Assembly (NCBI GenBank): GCA_013151975.1
Contig: JAADHG010000177.1
Coordinates: 1 to 5,787 of the forward strand
Direction of reading: 5' to 3'
DNA length: 5,787 bases
Source: Chlorobiota bacterium
Lineage (GTDB): Bacteria; Bacteroidota; Bacteroidia; Flavobacteriales; Flavobacteriaceae
The translations under genes were made by a program, and so were the position numbers. The notes beneath the pieces are model-generated. The model did no database searches. It was not told where the DNA came from and was given only the letters and a program-made list of their open reading frames with translations. Position 1 is the stretch's first letter. Each line of letters starts with the position of its first letter. Positions 1 through 5,787 of this stretch are shown one piece after another.

Positions 1-57
1 ACAAGATGTTGCTAAAACACTAAAAACAAGTACTATAAAAGCAATGAATTTCTTCAT
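1..57 (-). CDS. N-terminus of a probable lipoprotein or secreted protein (partial)
   Basis: Reading leftwards from an ATG at 57-55 gives 19 codons, MKKFIAFIVLVFSVLATSC, before the window ends. This is a textbook export signal: two lysines after the initiator Met, a hydrophobic stretch at residues 4-16, and a small-residue segment ending in Cys19. The Ala-Thr-Ser-Cys end resembles a lipobox, so cleavage before Cys19 and lipidation by the lipoprotein pathway is the likeliest outcome; a plain signal peptidase I substrate is possible because nothing after Cys19 is visible. The frame is open to the window edge. The gene is divergent from the ABC-F gene, and a TATATTTG element lies 22 bp upstream of its start. 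The mature protein is outside the window, so no function can be given. Confidence 0.72.
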   Translation of the reverse strand, partial: MKKFIAFIVLVFSVLATSC

Positions 58-79
58 ATTGAGGCGAATTGATTATACA

Positions 80-87
80 CAAATATA
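80..87 (-). promoter_or_regulatory. Putative -7 promoter element for the leftward lipoprotein gene
   Basis: On the minus strand these bases read TATATTTG, a perfect match to the Bacteroidota -7 consensus TAnnTTTG. They sit 22 bp before the ATG at 57, the same spacing class as the promoter at 3526-3555. The expected transcription start is near 73, giving a leader of about 16 nt. No good TTG is found 19-21 bp upstream; that position is only T-rich, so the -33 half is weak. Confidence 0.5.
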
Positions 88-139
88 GCTTTTAGTAGGC
101 AAAATAAAAACAGCTAACGTTTTTTTTGGATTTTTATGC

Positions 140-147
140 TTTATTTG
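140..147 (+). promoter_or_regulatory. Weak candidate -7 element for the ABC-F operon
   Basis: TTTATTTG matches seven of eight positions of TAnnTTTG (T in place of A at position 2). It would start transcription around 154, only a few bases before the TTG start at 161, which is unusually short. There is no clear TTG at the -33 spacing. This is the best plus-strand candidate in the 103-bp divergent region 58-160, but it may be incidental. Confidence 0.28.
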
Positions 148-160
148 CACAAAAAAGGAC

Positions 161-2023
161 TTGAATTATCTAACAGTAGAGAACATATCAAAATCTTATG
201 GAGAATTAACACTTTTCCAAAATATTTCTTTTAGTATACATAAAGATCAAAAAATTGCTTTTGTTGCCAAAAACGGAGCAGGAAAAACTTCGATACTAAA
301 TATCCTATCTGCGAAAGATGAAGCAGATTCTGGTCAGGTAATTTTTAGAAAAGGGTTAAAAGTTTCATTTCTTTCACAAGATCCCGTGTTAAACAACAAC
401 CTAACTGTTGAAGAAACTATTTTTGATTCAGACAATCCTATTCTTAATGTTATTAATTCTTACCATGAAGCATTACATAATCCCGAAGACTCAGAAGCTT
501 ATCAAAAAGCGTTTGAAGCTATGGAACGTCACAATGCTTGGGACTTTGAAACACAATACAAACAAATACTTTTTAAGTTAAAACTTGAAACTTTAGATCA
601 AAAAGTGAGCCTGTTATCTGGTGGGCAAAAAAAACGTCTCGCTTTAGCTAATGCCTTAATAAATAAACCTGATTTATTAGTACTTGACGAGCCAACTAAC
701 CATCTTGACCTAGAAATGATAGAATGGTTAGAAGCCTTTTTTGCCAAAGAAAATATCACGCTTTTTATGATTACTCATGACCGCTATTTTCTAGAGCGAG
801 TATGCAATGAAATAATTGAATTAGACCAAGGCGAAATCTTTAATTACAAAGGAAACTATTCGTATTACCTCATTAAAAAAGAAGCACGAATAGAACGTGA
901 AGCTGTTGAAACTAACAAATCCAAACAACTGTACAAGAAAGAACTCGATTGGATGCGTCGCCAACCCAAAGCACGTACCACAAAGTCTAAATCTAGGATT
1001 GATGATTTCTATGAAATAAAAGAACGTGCGCATAAACGTAGGCAAGACCATGAAGTACAGCTAGAAATTAATATGGAACGCCTCGGAAGCAAAATTTTGG
1101 AGTTACATAATGTAAGTAAAGCATTTGATGACAATATCATGCTTAAAAAGTTTGATTATGTTTTTCAAAAAGGAGAACGTATTGGTGTTATTGGCAAAAA
1201 CGGTTCTGGAAAAACAACATTCTTAAATTTAATTACTAATAGCCTAAAACCAGATTCCGGAAAAGTAATCCTTGGTGAAACAGTTAAATTTGGGTACTAC
1301 ACGCAAGATGGAATAGTAATAAAACCCAAACAAAAAGTAATTGATGTTGTAAGGGAGTTTGGTGATTATATTCCACTAAAAAAAGGACGACAAATAAGTG
1401 CACAACAGTTATTAGAACGCTTTCTGTTTGATAGGAAAAAACAATACGATTTTGTTGAAAAATTAAGTGGTGGCGAACGTAAACGTTTATACTTGTGTAC
1501 AGTACTTATTCAAAATCCAAATTTTTTAATTCTTGATGAACCTACTAACGATTTGGATATTGTAACATTAAATGTGCTAGAGAATTTTTTACTAGATTTT
1601 CCTGGATGTATTGTTGTTGTGACTCACGATCGCTATTTTATGGACAAAATTGTAGATCACCTATTTATATTTAGAGGTCAAGGTATCATTGATGATTTTC
1701 CTGGAAATTATAGCGACTTCAGAACCTATGAAGATAGCATCACTAAAATCTCAAATACGTCTGAGAATAAACCTGAAAAGAAACAATGGAAAAAAGACAG
1801 TAACAGCCAACTCTCTTACAACGAGCAAAAAGAATTAAAAAACATAGAAAGTAAACTTAAGTCTTTAGAACACGATAAAAAAGAGCTGGAAATCAAGTTT
1901 CATGATGAAACACTTTCAACTGAAAAAATAAATGAACTTTCTACGCAATTACAACACATTATTGATACCATTGAAGAAAAAGAATTACGCTGGCTAGAAT
2001 TACTTGAAAAATTAGAAGGTTAA
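161..2023 (+). CDS. uup: ABC-F family ATPase, Uup-type
   Basis: This 620-residue soluble protein has two ATP-binding cassettes in tandem and no membrane segments, the ABC-F architecture; such proteins act on ribosomes, and Uup is also linked to genome stability. Cassette 1 has A-loop Tyr13, Walker A AKNGAGKT (36-43, with Ala instead of the first Gly), signature SGGQ (153-156), Walker B ending at Asp176 with catalytic Glu177, and His206. Cassette 2 has GKNGSGKT (345-352), SGGE (436-439), Asp459-Glu460 and His489. The linker contains a basic ELDWMRRQPKARTTKS segment (261-276), which in ABC-F proteins faces the P-site tRNA. A charged coiled-coil tail (about 551-619) opening with LSYNEQKEL matches the Uup C-terminal domain, the main reason for choosing Uup over EttA or YheS types. 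The start is TTG at 161: the frame has no ATG upstream back to a stop at 86, and the first in-frame ATG lies beyond Walker A. The gene probably heads an operon with the next two genes. Family assignment is firm; the exact subfamily is less so. Confidence 0.9.
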   Translation: MNYLTVENISKSYGELTLFQNISFSIHKDQKIAFVAKNGAGKTSILNILSAKDEADSGQVIFRKGLKVSFLSQDPVLNNNLTVEETIFDSDNPILNVINSYHEALHNPEDSEAYQKAFEAMERHNAWDFETQYKQILFKLKLETLDQKVSLLSGGQKKRLALANALINKPDLLVLDEPTNHLDLEMIEWLEAFFAKENITLFMITHDRYFLERVCNEIIELDQGEIFNYKGNYSYYLIKKEARIEREAVETNKSKQLYKKELDWMRRQPKARTTKSKSRIDDFYEIKERAHKRRQDHEVQLEINMERLGSKILELHNVSKAFDDNIMLKKFDYVFQKGERIGVIGKNGSGKTTFLNLITNSLKPDSGKVILGETVKFGYYTQDGIVIKPKQKVIDVVREFGDYIPLKKGRQISAQQLLERFLFDRKKQYDFVEKLSGGERKRLYLCTVLIQNPNFLILDEPTNDLDIVTLNVLENFLLDFPGCIVVVTHDRYFMDKIVDHLFIFRGQGIIDDFPGNYSDFRTYEDSITKISNTSENKPEKKQWKKDSNSQLSYNEQKELKNIESKLKSLEHDKKELEIKFHDETLSTEKINELSTQLQHIIDTIEEKELRWLELLEKLEG

Positions 2024-2025
2024 TC

Positions 2026-2799
2026 ATGTTCTATCAAATAAAAGCATATTTAAAGTTTCTTTTAAAATCAACCAACCAACATGGCGTACACTCTCCATTT
2101 GTGTTTAATCTTGTAACCAAATGCTTTTATGACAAGACCATTTATAAAGAGTATAAAGAAATTGAACAATACAGAACCTCTTTACTTAAAAACAAAAACA
2201 CTATTGAAGTTACCGATTTAGGTGCTGGCTCTAAAACAACTAAACATAGCAAACGCGATATCTCACAAATCGCAAAAAATGTGAGTACTTCAAAACGCAG
2301 AGCCAAGTTATTATTCAGACTAATTCGCTATTTTAATTGTAAAAACAGTCTTGAGCTTGGTACATCACTCGGAATTGGTACTCATGCTCTAAGTATGGGG
2401 AATCTTAATGGAAACATTACTACAATTGAAGGCTGTCCTAATCTTGCAAAGTTTTCAAGAGAAAAATTAAAACAATTGCATTTATATAATATTGAAGTAT
2501 TAACTGGTAATTTCTCCGAAATATTAAAGACTTTAAAAGAGAACACTTTTGATCTTGTATATTTCGATGGTAACCATCAAAAAGATGCAACACTCAATTA
2601 TTTTGAAATATTATTACCAAAGGCACATAACAATACTGTTTTTATTTTTGATGACATTTATTGGTCAAAAGACATGACCTCAGCTTGGGAAACAATAAAG
2701 CAACACCCAAAAGTAACTGTAAGCATTGATACTTTTTATTGGGGTTTTATCTTTTTTAGAAAAGAACAACAAAAAGAACATTTCACTATTCGTCTGTAA
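2026..2799 (+). CDS. Class I SAM-dependent methyltransferase (O-methyltransferase-like)
   Basis: The 257-residue product carries a Rossmann-type methyltransferase domain in its second half. Motif I is LELGTSLGIGT (109-119). Acidic Glu135, in the TTIEGCP segment at the end of strand 2, should bind the SAM ribose. FDLVYFDGNH (175-184) and VFIFDDIYW (205-213) follow the pattern of catechol-type and related O-methyltransferases, in which these aspartates hold a metal ion. The N-terminal half contains HGVHSPF (19-25) and a second glycine motif, DLGAGS (64-69), followed by a basic KRDISQIAKN stretch; I recall similar N-termini in Bacteroidota methyltransferases of unassigned function. There is no signal peptide, so it is cytoplasmic. 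The substrate cannot be told from sequence. The ATG lies two bases after the ABC-F stop, implying co-transcription and probably translational coupling. No frame damage is seen. Confidence 0.82.
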   Translation: MFYQIKAYLKFLLKSTNQHGVHSPFVFNLVTKCFYDKTIYKEYKEIEQYRTSLLKNKNTIEVTDLGAGSKTTKHSKRDISQIAKNVSTSKRRAKLLFRLIRYFNCKNSLELGTSLGIGTHALSMGNLNGNITTIEGCPNLAKFSREKLKQLHLYNIEVLTGNFSEILKTLKENTFDLVYFDGNHQKDATLNYFEILLPKAHNNTVFIFDDIYWSKDMTSAWETIKQHPKVTVSIDTFYWGFIFFRKEQQKEHFTIRL

Positions 2800-2801
2800 A
2801 T

Positions 2802-2836
2802 CTTTTGTCTTTTACCTTTTAACTTTTAACTTGCAG
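2802..2836 (+). repeat. Tandem heptamer repeat CTTTTnn in the spacer before the adenosyltransferase gene
   Basis: Four adjacent 7-bp units read CTTTTGT, CTTTTAC, CTTTTAA and CTTTTAA (2802-2829), and a decayed fifth unit, CTTGCAG, follows at 2830-2836. The array fills nearly all of the 42-bp gap between the methyltransferase stop and the next ATG, so it lies in the 5' untranslated part of the adenosyltransferase message. No promoter or stem-loop is visible here. Confidence 0.75.
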
Positions 2837-2841
2837 TTTAT

Positions 2842-3417
2842 ATGAAAATCTACACCAAAACAGGAGATAAAGGCACAACGGCTTTATTTGGAGGCACAAG
2901 AGTCCCTAAACACCATATACGTATTGAAAGTTATGGCACTGTGGATGAGTTAAACTCGCATATTGGTTTGCTTCGCGATCAAGATATAGACACACATTAC
3001 AAAGATATTCTCATTAATATTCAAGATAAACTCTTTACTGTTGGTGCTGTTTTAGCGACTGATCCTGAAAAAGCAATATTAAAAAGTGGTAAAGAACGCT
3101 TAAACATCCCTAAAATTTCTAATGAAGATGTTGAACTTCTAGAACATGAAATTGATAATATGAATAGTCAACTTCCCCAAATGACACATTTTGTATTACC
3201 TGGCGGACATCAAACGGTGTCATTCTGTCACATAGCACGTTGTGTGTGCCGTAGAGCTGAGCGTTTAGCCACAGCGCTTAATGAACTAGAACCTTTTCAA
3301 GCTGAAGTGCTAACTTACCTTAACCGTCTATCTGACTATCTTTTTGTATTGGCACGAAAATTGTCTAAAGACCTGCAAGCAGATGAAGTAAAATGGATTC
3401 CTAAAAAGAACTCATAA
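2842..3417 (+). CDS. Cob(I)alamin adenosyltransferase, PduO-type (ATP:corrinoid adenosyltransferase)
   Basis: This enzyme transfers the adenosyl group of ATP to cob(I)alamin, giving adenosylcobalamin, the cofactor of enzymes such as methylmalonyl-CoA mutase. The 191-residue length is normal for single-domain PduO proteins. The ATP-binding N-terminus is conserved: TKTGDKGTTALFGGTRVPK (5-23) followed by YGTVDELN (31-38). The C-terminal helices carry the family hallmarks FVLPGG (117-122), HIARCVCRRAER (130-141) and LNRLSDYLFVLAR (160-172), including the Arg and Asp residues that shape the active site between subunits of the trimer. It acts in the cytoplasm. The ATG at 2842 places TKTGDKG at the very N-terminus as is usual, and no better start exists. 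It probably belongs to the operon of the two preceding genes, reached through the heptamer-repeat spacer. No other cobalamin gene is in the window, so salvage of imported corrinoid cannot be told from full synthesis. Confidence 0.93.
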   Translation: MKIYTKTGDKGTTALFGGTRVPKHHIRIESYGTVDELNSHIGLLRDQDIDTHYKDILINIQDKLFTVGAVLATDPEKAILKSGKERLNIPKISNEDVELLEHEIDNMNSQLPQMTHFVLPGGHQTVSFCHIARCVCRRAERLATALNELEPFQAEVLTYLNRLSDYLFVLARKLSKDLQADEVKWIPKKNS

Positions 3418-3525
3418 ATCCCATCTCAACTCAATAAAATAACACTGTAAAAACACTTTAGCCTCAAAAATTACAGTAAAAAGTGAACGTTCTTAAAAAT
3501 AATGATGAAATAATGCTTTTTTTAC

Positions 3526-3555
3526 TTGACTTTTTCAACTAAAAAATTATTTTTG
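3526..3555 (+). promoter_or_regulatory. Bacteroidota-type promoter for the DUF2795 gene
   Basis: TTG at 3526-3528 and TATTTTTG at 3548-3555 match the -33 and -7 consensus (TTG, TAnnTTTG) exactly, with a 19-bp spacer, the usual distance. The predicted start is near 3562, leaving a leader of about 15 nt before the ATG at 3577. The leader is A-rich (TAAAAA directly before ATG) with no Shine-Dalgarno sequence, as is common in this phylum. The rest of the 159-bp intergenic region 3418-3576 shows no gene and no convincing terminator for the upstream operon. Confidence 0.7.
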
Positions 3556-3576
3556 CAAAATATAAATCTGTAAAAA

Positions 3577-3798
3577 ATGTATTGGACTTTAGAATTAGCC
3601 TCATATTTAAGTGATGCACCTTGGCCAGCTACCAAAGATGAATTAATAGATTACTCTATTAGAACCGGAGCACCTCTAGAAGTTGTAGAGAATTTACAAG
3701 CTATTGAAGATGAAGGAGACTCTTATGACTCGATTAGTGAGATTTGGCCTGACTATCCCACAGATGACGATTATCTTTGGAACGAGGATGAATATTAA
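3577..3798 (+). CDS. Small acidic DUF2795 family protein
   Basis: This complete 73-residue protein has no signal peptide or membrane segment and is presumably cytoplasmic. It is extremely acidic: 20 Asp or Glu against one Lys and one Arg. It is also rich in aromatics (four Trp, seven Tyr). Residues 1-46 form the likely folded part, with YLSDAPWPATKDELIDYSIRTGAP (10-33) read as one or two short helices of the DUF2795 type; the tail (47-73) is a run of acidic and aromatic residues ending WNEDEY. I recognise the sequence as one highly conserved in Flavobacteriaceae and often placed just before secA, but its function is unknown. It has its own promoter and a terminator directly after it, so it looks monocistronic. 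The near-consensus promoter suggests substantial expression. The ATG is the only sensible start. Confidence 0.85.
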   Translation: MYWTLELASYLSDAPWPATKDELIDYSIRTGAPLEVVENLQAIEDEGDSYDSISEIWPDYPTDDDYLWNEDEY

Positions 3799-3820
3799 TT
3801 ACAAACCCTAAAAAATAGTT

Positions 3821-3845
3821 AAAAGTCTCGTTTGAGACTTTTTTT
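3821..3845 (+). terminator. Intrinsic terminator after the DUF2795 gene
   Basis: AAAAGTCTC (3821-3829) and GAGACTTTT (3834-3842) form a perfect 9-bp stem around a GTTT loop, and the right arm runs into an unbroken run of seven T (3839-3845). It begins 22 bp after the stop codon and should separate this transcript from secA. In the reverse direction the T-run is shorter and interrupted, so termination of leftward transcription would be weak at best. Confidence 0.88.
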
Positions 3846-3881
3846 GTGCGTTATTTTTTCATTTAACATAACAACAAATAG

Positions 3882-3889
3882 TATCTTTG
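3882..3889 (+). promoter_or_regulatory. Putative -7 element of the secA promoter
   Basis: TATCTTTG is a perfect TAnnTTTG match in the 84-bp gap between the terminator and secA, 40 bp before the secA ATG. The predicted start is around 3896. The -33 position 17-19 bp upstream reads only T-rich sequence (TTTAAC near 3862) without TTG, so a weak or regulated promoter is likely. The element is largely covered by the left arm of the inverted repeat at 3884-3909. Confidence 0.5.
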
Positions 3890-3909
3890 ACTGCCTATTT
3901 GGTCAAAGA
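3884..3909. repeat. Inverted repeat over the secA promoter region
   Basis: TCTTTGAC (3884-3891) and GTCAAAGA (3902-3909) are perfect 8-bp inverted copies separated by 10 bp. The symmetry extends outwards if two extra bases are allowed in the left arm: TAGTATCTTTGAC (3879-3891) against GTCAAAGACTA (3902-3912). The left arm covers most of the -7-like element. As DNA it could be a binding site for a dimeric regulator; as RNA it could fold only if transcription starts upstream of it. Confidence 0.55.
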
Positions 3910-3929
3910 CTAAAAAATAAATCGATATA

Positions 3930-5787
3930 ATGAGTTTTTTAAATTCAGTACTTAAAGTATTTGTTGGAGATAAATCCAAGCAAGATGTAAAGGCAATGAT
4001 GCCTTTAGTAGAAAAAATAAAATCTTTTGAAGCACAAATTGAAAGCCTATCGCATGATGAGCTCCGAGCTAAAACAGCAGAATTCAAATCCAAAATTGCT
4101 GAAGCACGTCAAAGTATAGAAGATAAAATCTCCTCGCTTATAGAAGAAGCAGACGCTACCGAAGATATTGATAGAAAAGAAGATATTTATCTAGAAATTG
4201 ATACGCTAAAAGATGAATCTTACGCTGTTACAGAAGGTGTTTTAAATGATATACTTCCAGAAGCGTTTGCTGTAGTAAAAGAAACAGCAAAACGTTTTGT
4301 AAATAATACTAGCATTACCGTAAAAGCCACAGCTTTTGATCGTGAAATCTCTGGCAGTAAAGACTATGTAACTTTAGATGGAGAAAATGCAACGTGGTCA
4401 AACTCTTGGGATGCTGCAGGAAAACCTATCACTTGGGATATGGTTCACTACGATGTACAGTTAATTGGTGGTATTGCTATGCATGAAGGCAAAATTGCCG
4501 AAATGCAAACAGGAGAAGGAAAAACACTAGTTGCCACTCTTCCTATGTACTTAAATGCACTTACCGAAAAAGGTGTACACTTAGTAACAGTTAATGATTA
4601 TTTAGCAAAACGTGATAGTGCGTGGATGGCTCCTATTTTTGAGTTTCACGGTATGAGTGTAGATTGTATTGATTACCATCAACCAAACTCTGAAGGCCGA
4701 CGAAAAGCATATAATGCTGATATTACTTATGGTACAAATAACGAATTTGGATTCGATTATTTACGTGATAATATGGCACATTCACCCGATGATTTAGTGC
4801 AACGCCCTCATCATTTTGCTATTGTAGATGAAGTAGATTCTGTATTAGTTGATGATGCCAGAACACCATTAATCATTTCTGGTCCAATTCCGCAAGGAGA
4901 TAAGCACGAATTTAATGAGCTGAAACCTAAGATTGATGATATTGTTAGTGTACAACGAAAATATTTAATTGGTGTTTTAGCAGAAGCAAAAAAGTTAATT
5001 GCCGCAGGAGATACTAAAGAAGGTGGTTTTCAACTACTACGTGTTTTTAGAGGAATTCCAAAAAACAAAGCCCTTATTAAGTTTTTGAGTGAAGAAGGTA
5101 TAAAACAACTGCTTCAGAAAACTGAAAACCATTACATGCAGGACAACAACAGAGAGATGCCAAAGGTAGATGCTGAGTTGTACTATGTAATTGATGAAAA
5201 AAACAATCAAATTGAACTCAGCGATAAAGGTGTAGAATACCTTTCTGGTAAAGACGATCCAGACTTTTTTGTAATGCCTGAAATTGGGCTAGAAATTGCA
5301 AAAATTGAATCACAAGGTTTAACTCCAGAGAAAGAAGCTAAACTTAAAGAAGATTTATTTCGTGATTTTGGAATAAAATCTGAACGCATACACACCCTTA
5401 GCCAACTATTAAAAGCATACGCCTTATTTGAAAAAGACATTCAATACGTTGTCATGGACAACAAAGTCATGATTGTTGATGAACAAACTGGTCGTATTAT
5501 GGATGGTCGCCGTTATAGCGATGGTTTGCACCAAGCTATAGAAGCCAAAGAAAATGTAAAAATTGAGGCAGCTACGCAAACCTTTGCGACAGTTACATTA
5601 CAAAACTACTTTAGAATGTATCGCAAATTGTCTGGTATGACAGGAACTGCGGTTACTGAAGCTGGAGAATTTTGGGAAATCTATAAATTGGATGTGGTTG
5701 AAATACCAACCAATCGTCCTATTGTAAGGGACGACAAAGAAGATTTAGTATATAAAACGAAACGAGAAAAATACAATGCTGTTATTG
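3930..5787 (+). CDS. secA: Preprotein translocase ATPase SecA (5' part, truncated by window edge)
   Basis: SecA is the motor that drives unfolded preproteins through the SecYEG channel at the inner membrane. The window holds 619 complete codons plus one base; the frame is open to the edge. Nucleotide-binding domain 1 shows VQLIGG (176-181), Walker A MQTGEGKT (192-199), TVNDYLAKRD, YGTNNEFGFDYLRDN and Walker B DEVDS (300-304) followed by the RTPLIISGP segment. The preprotein-crosslinking domain follows, then IVDEQTGR (515-522) with the GRRYSDGLHQAIEAKE segment, MTGTA (570-574), and PTNRP entering nucleotide-binding domain 2. The rest of that domain and the helical scaffold, helical wing and C-terminal linker lie beyond the edge. 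Walker A Lys198 corresponds to Lys108 of E. coli SecA, so about 90 extra residues precede it, in two blocks: a charged helical one (about 59-106) and another around 124-172. The crosslinking domain also looks enlarged. I believe such insertions are normal for Bacteroidota SecA. The ATG at 3930 gives the expected MSFLNSVLKVFVGDK start. Confidence 0.97.
   Translation, partial: MSFLNSVLKVFVGDKSKQDVKAMMPLVEKIKSFEAQIESLSHDELRAKTAEFKSKIAEARQSIEDKISSLIEEADATEDIDRKEDIYLEIDTLKDESYAVTEGVLNDILPEAFAVVKETAKRFVNNTSITVKATAFDREISGSKDYVTLDGENATWSNSWDAAGKPITWDMVHYDVQLIGGIAMHEGKIAEMQTGEGKTLVATLPMYLNALTEKGVHLVTVNDYLAKRDSAWMAPIFEFHGMSVDCIDYHQPNSEGRRKAYNADITYGTNNEFGFDYLRDNMAHSPDDLVQRPHHFAIVDEVDSVLVDDARTPLIISGPIPQGDKHEFNELKPKIDDIVSVQRKYLIGVLAEAKKLIAAGDTKEGGFQLLRVFRGIPKNKALIKFLSEEGIKQLLQKTENHYMQDNNREMPKVDAELYYVIDEKNNQIELSDKGVEYLSGKDDPDFFVMPEIGLEIAKIESQGLTPEKEAKLKEDLFRDFGIKSERIHTLSQLLKAYALFEKDIQYVVMDNKVMIVDEQTGRIMDGRRYSDGLHQAIEAKENVKIEAATQTFATVTLQNYFRMYRKLSGMTGTAVTEAGEFWEIYKLDVVEIPTNRPIVRDDKEDLVYKTKREKYNAVI

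Noticed and set aside
36..145. A-rich and T-rich tracts in the divergent region as a possible origin, attachment site or mobile-element end
   Set aside because: No DnaA-box cluster, direct repeats, tRNA end or terminal inverted repeats are present; the tracts fit a divergent promoter region in A+T-rich DNA.
821..1051. Open frame of 76 codons on the minus strand inside the ABC-F gene
   Set aside because: It lies wholly antisense to the well-conserved linker and end of cassette 1; its Phe- and Cys-rich product resembles no family I know and it has no promoter or start signal of its own.
3846..3929. Possible SecM-like export-sensing leader peptide before secA
   Set aside because: No ATG occurs between the terminator and the secA start, and the one GTG-initiated frame (3846) stops after six codons; the upstream DUF2795 protein has no signal sequence and is cut off by a terminator.
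3926..3931. TATAAT sequence resembling a sigma-70 -10 box
   Set aside because: It overlaps the secA ATG, so it could not make a translatable secA message, and Bacteroidota promoters use a different consensus.
3863..4093. Open frame of 76 codons on the minus strand across the secA start
   Set aside because: It is the antisense shadow of the secA N-terminus and promoter region, with no recognisable motif.
5207..5440. Open frame of 77 codons on the minus strand inside secA
   Set aside because: It is antisense to the conserved preprotein-crosslinking part of secA; the low-complexity Ser-rich product is a by-product of secA codon use.

Overview
The window looks like ordinary chromosome from a member of the Bacteroidota, most likely the Flavobacteriaceae. 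The DNA is strongly A+T-rich. Putative promoters follow the Bacteroidota -33/-7 pattern (TTG, about 19 bp, TAnnTTTG) rather than the sigma-70 pattern, and Shine-Dalgarno sequences are weak or absent. The SecA protein carries extra blocks of the kind seen in Bacteroidota SecA. Identifications rest on motifs read by eye; no database search was possible.

Layout. Positions 1-57 (minus strand) hold the first 19 codons of a gene for an exported protein, probably a lipoprotein, read out of the window to the left. A short divergent control region (58-160) separates it from a plus-strand cluster. That cluster contains a Uup-type ABC-F ATPase starting on TTG (161-2023), a class I SAM-dependent methyltransferase two bases later (2026-2799), and a PduO-type cob(I)alamin adenosyltransferase (2842-3417). 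The last two are separated by a 42-bp spacer largely made of a tandem 7-bp repeat. A 159-bp intergenic region with a near-perfect Bacteroidota promoter leads to a very acidic 73-residue DUF2795-type protein (3577-3798), which is followed by a clear intrinsic terminator (3821-3845). After a further 84 bp, containing a -7-like element overlapped by an inverted repeat, secA begins at 3930 and runs off the right edge with 619 complete codons.

How the genes relate. The first three plus-strand genes are probably co-transcribed but have no evident shared pathway: ribosome-associated or genome-maintenance ATPase, small-molecule or macromolecule methylation, and coenzyme B12 synthesis. The DUF2795 gene looks like a single-gene unit with its own promoter and terminator, and secA has its own promoter region. 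All complete genes appear intact. I see no tRNA, rRNA, CRISPR array, insertion sequence, phage gene or toxin-antitoxin pair. I found no new multi-gene system. The points most worth a second look are the inverted repeat over the secA promoter, the heptamer repeat before the adenosyltransferase gene, the TTG start of the ABC-F gene, and the acidic DUF2795 protein next to secA.
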